From Arenibacter hampyeongensis (lineage in GTDB: Bacteria > Bacteroidota > Bacteroidia > Flavobacteriales > Flavobacteriaceae), in assembly GCF_002909255.1 (NCBI RefSeq), contig NZ_PIOB01000004.1:310001-374000 (forward strand): a stretch of DNA of 64,000 nucleotides, in the 5' to 3' direction. A model generated the notes under the pieces. It had not been told where the DNA came from and did not search any database. It saw only the letters and a list, made by a program, of their open reading frames with translations. The position numbers were made by a program, and so were the translations under genes. This document shows, one piece after another, positions 62,340 to 64,000 of this stretch (the stretch's first letter is position 1; every line of letters starts with the position of its first letter).

Positions 62340-62810
62340 ATGACCATTGAAGAAAAATTAGAAAGTTTAGGTATAGTGGTTCCCAAAATAGCCCCAAGAG
62401 GGGTAGGGAATTATGTTTCTTGGACAATTAGTAATAAGATCCTCTACACCTCTGGTCAATTACCTTGGAAGGATGGAGAATTTGGTGTATTGGCATATAC
62501 CGGTAGGGTAGGGAGCGACCTGGATATTGAACAGGGATATGATTGTGCCCGTATTTGTGCCATCAATGCCATTGCGCAATTAAAAGATGCGGTTAAAGAT
62601 CTTGAACGAGTTAAAAAAATTATCCGCTTGGATTGCCATATTCAGGCTGCAGAAGGGTTTAAGGAACACTCCGATGTTTTGGACGGTGCTTCGGACGTAT
62701 TGAACCAAGTGTTTGGGAAAAGGGGTATCCACACCCGATCGGCAATTGGTATTTATCAATCGCCATTGGATGTTCCGGTAATAGTCTATTTAATTGCCGA
62801 AGTAGATTAG
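62340..62810 (+). CDS. RidA-family protein (YjgF-like, long form)
   Basis: A protein of 156 residues: EEKLESLGIVVPKIAPRGVGNYVSW is the opening of the longer RidA subgroup, followed by YTSGQLPWKDGE and the active-site Arg in GIHTRSAIGIYQSPLDVPV. RidA deaminases remove reactive enamine/imine intermediates. Same strand and close to the MDR gene, so cotranscription is likely. Confidence 0.9.
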   Translation: MTIEEKLESLGIVVPKIAPRGVGNYVSWTISNKILYTSGQLPWKDGEFGVLAYTGRVGSDLDIEQGYDCARICAINAIAQLKDAVKDLERVKKIIRLDCHIQAAEGFKEHSDVLDGASDVLNQVFGKRGIHTRSAIGIYQSPLDVPVIVYLIAEVD

Positions 62811-62864
62811 GCAGGGTTCTAGATAAACTTTAAATTATTGAATTTAATGCAGTTGCGTAAAGTG

Positions 62865-63971
62865 TTATAAATCAATTCTCTGCCCTGTTTTTACTGCTTT
62901 GTAAATGGCGTCGATAATCTTCAGGTCCTTAAGACCTTCCTCACCGTCAACGGGAACAATAGGTTGTACCCCTTCAAAAATTAGTTGGGCCATTCCATCC
63001 ATCTGAAGGGTCTGGTGGGTTATATGTGGCTGTGTCAATTCGCCCTTATGTGTCCTGCCTTTAATGGGACCATATCCTGAGGAGGGTTGCATTTCTGCAT
63101 AACCCTTTTCCCCATTTAGAAAAAAACGGTCCAAATGGCTCATGGCATAGGTAGATAGGCATGAGGCCGTAGCACCACTTGGAAATCCCATTTGAAATTG
63201 TATGGTTTCATCCACACCTTCCTTAAATTTTACGGGATCTGTTTTGGTTTCCTGGGCCGTAACCCAAATTGGTTCCTCACCTAGCATATACCGGGCTCCA
63301 TTAATGGAATAGATACCAATATCCATCATTGCACCTCCACCGGCCAGTTTTTTATTCAATCGCCATTGGGTGGGGTCACCAATGGTAAATCCGGATAGTC
63401 CTTGAAAGAATTTGAGCTTTCCAAATTCCCCAGCCATACGCATCCTAATTACTTCCACTGTTTTGGGCTCATAATGCATACGATAACCCACCAATAATTT
63501 CACATTTGCCGCTTTACAGGCATCTACCATTTCCTGACCTTCTTGGGCATTGATGCCCATAGGTTTTTCACAGATTACATGTTTTCCCGTCTTGGCTACC
63601 CTAATCACTTGATCTTTGTGTAATCCGTTTGGTGTTATAACATAAACGGCATCTATATCGGGGTTGTTTTTGATTTGATCAAAATTATCGTAGTTATAAC
63701 AATTCTTTTTGGGAATGTCATACTTGGAGCGCCAATCTACAACTTTGGATGGGGTTCCACTTATAAGTCCAACCAACTTGGCCCTCTTGCAAGATTCCAT
63801 GGCTTTGGCAACTCGAGTACCGTAACCTCCAAGGCCCATTATGGCAACTTTTAAAATGGGTCCCTCATAAGGCTCGTTGGATGCTGCAAACAGCTGTGCT
63901 GGACTATATAAAATTGGTAAACCGATGGCAGAAACGGTCAATTTTCCAAAAAAATCTCTTCTAGAACCCAT
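62865..63971 (-). CDS. Exported Gfo/Idh/MocA-family oxidoreductase
   Basis: A protein of 368 residues. The N-terminus MGSRRDFFGKLTVSAIGLP has a Tat-like twin Arg before a hydrophobic stretch, so the enzyme is probably exported already folded with NAD(P). Rossmann motif VAIMGLGGYGTRVAK, then ICEKPMGINAQEG (EKP with the catalytic Lys), and GGGAMMDIGIYSINGARYML. It resembles glucose-fructose oxidoreductase-like members. Substrate is probably a sugar. Confidence 0.9.
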   Translation of the reverse strand: MGSRRDFFGKLTVSAIGLPILYSPAQLFAASNEPYEGPILKVAIMGLGGYGTRVAKAMESCKRAKLVGLISGTPSKVVDWRSKYDIPKKNCYNYDNFDQIKNNPDIDAVYVITPNGLHKDQVIRVAKTGKHVICEKPMGINAQEGQEMVDACKAANVKLLVGYRMHYEPKTVEVIRMRMAGEFGKLKFFQGLSGFTIGDPTQWRLNKKLAGGGAMMDIGIYSINGARYMLGEEPIWVTAQETKTDPVKFKEGVDETIQFQMGFPSGATASCLSTYAMSHLDRFFLNGEKGYAEMQPSSGYGPIKGRTHKGELTQPHITHQTLQMDGMAQLIFEGVQPIVPVDGEEGLKDLKIIDAIYKAVKTGQRIDL

Positions 63972-64000
63972 AGTGATTGTATTTGTTTGTCCTAAAAATA

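Noticed and set aside
1-64000. CRISPR arrays, tRNA or rRNA genes, insertion sequences, prophage or conjugation genes
   Set aside because: I looked for regular direct repeats, tRNA-like cloverleaf ends and transposase or integrase motifs and saw none; topB alone does not show a mobile element.

Overview
The window looks like ordinary chromosome from a marine Flavobacteriaceae (Bacteroidetes). The signs are low GC, many promoters with the Bacteroidetes -7 element TAnnTTTG and little Shine-Dalgarno use, a TonB-dependent receptor with a carboxypeptidase-like N-domain, many lipoproteins and secreted proteins, LpxD, a DUF4382 lipoprotein and DUF1080. An Arenibacter- or Maribacter-like genus is a guess. 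I see no tRNA, rRNA, CRISPR array, transposase, integrase or phage gene.

Layout. 1-5.3 kb: partial M28 peptidase, DEAD-box helicase, VF530-type protein, LpxD, DEAH-type helicase. 5.4-9.3 kb (minus): diheme cytochrome c lipoprotein, TMEM175-type channel, two pirins. 9.5-14.1 kb: secreted SnoaL-like protein, LemA plus DUF2207 pair, EamA transporter. 14.1-15.3 kb: an apparently empty gap that holds three tiny minus-strand ORFs, two of them clear tandem paralogues of 28 residues. 15.3-28.7 kb: OsmC, TonB receptor, cold-shock-domain protein, serine hydrolase, FKBP, topoisomerase III, DUF1080, exported PCMT, pseudouridine synthase, DoxX, alpha/beta hydrolase.

28.9-36.4 kb is a metal-homeostasis block: a Fur-family regulator with a P1B-4-type ATPase, then, beyond an inserted minus-strand sugar isomerase, a DtxR regulator, a membrane-anchored DtxR-FeoA fusion, and FeoB encoded as two proteins (GTPase and permease) separated by one in-frame stop. 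A palindrome of DtxR-box type lies in front of this operon. 36.7-48.1 kb: a DUF4242/cyclase-like/AraC fusion regulator, cupin, FAD oxidoreductase, a transmembrane AraC-TolB-like-TPR regulator, two duplicated secreted 170-residue proteins, M3 peptidase, DUF4382 lipoprotein.

48.3-50.7 kb: TetR, zinc-independent MDR reductase and DJ-1-type protein in one minus-strand operon. 50.9-56.6 kb: two DEAD-box helicases, an unusual zinc-ribbon SDR protein, and a HipA-like kinase overlapping a DUF3037 gene. 56.9-64 kb: CspA, J-domain/KTSC protein, TetR with a metallo-beta-lactamase-fold protein, an ArsC-fold protein without its cysteine, MDR reductase, RidA, Gfo/Idh/MocA oxidoreductase.

Strongest candidates for something undescribed: the micro-ORF cluster at 14.17-14.70 kb, the three-part Feo system with its membrane-tethered regulator, the HipA-like/DUF3037 pair, and the DUF4242-cyclase-AraC fusion.
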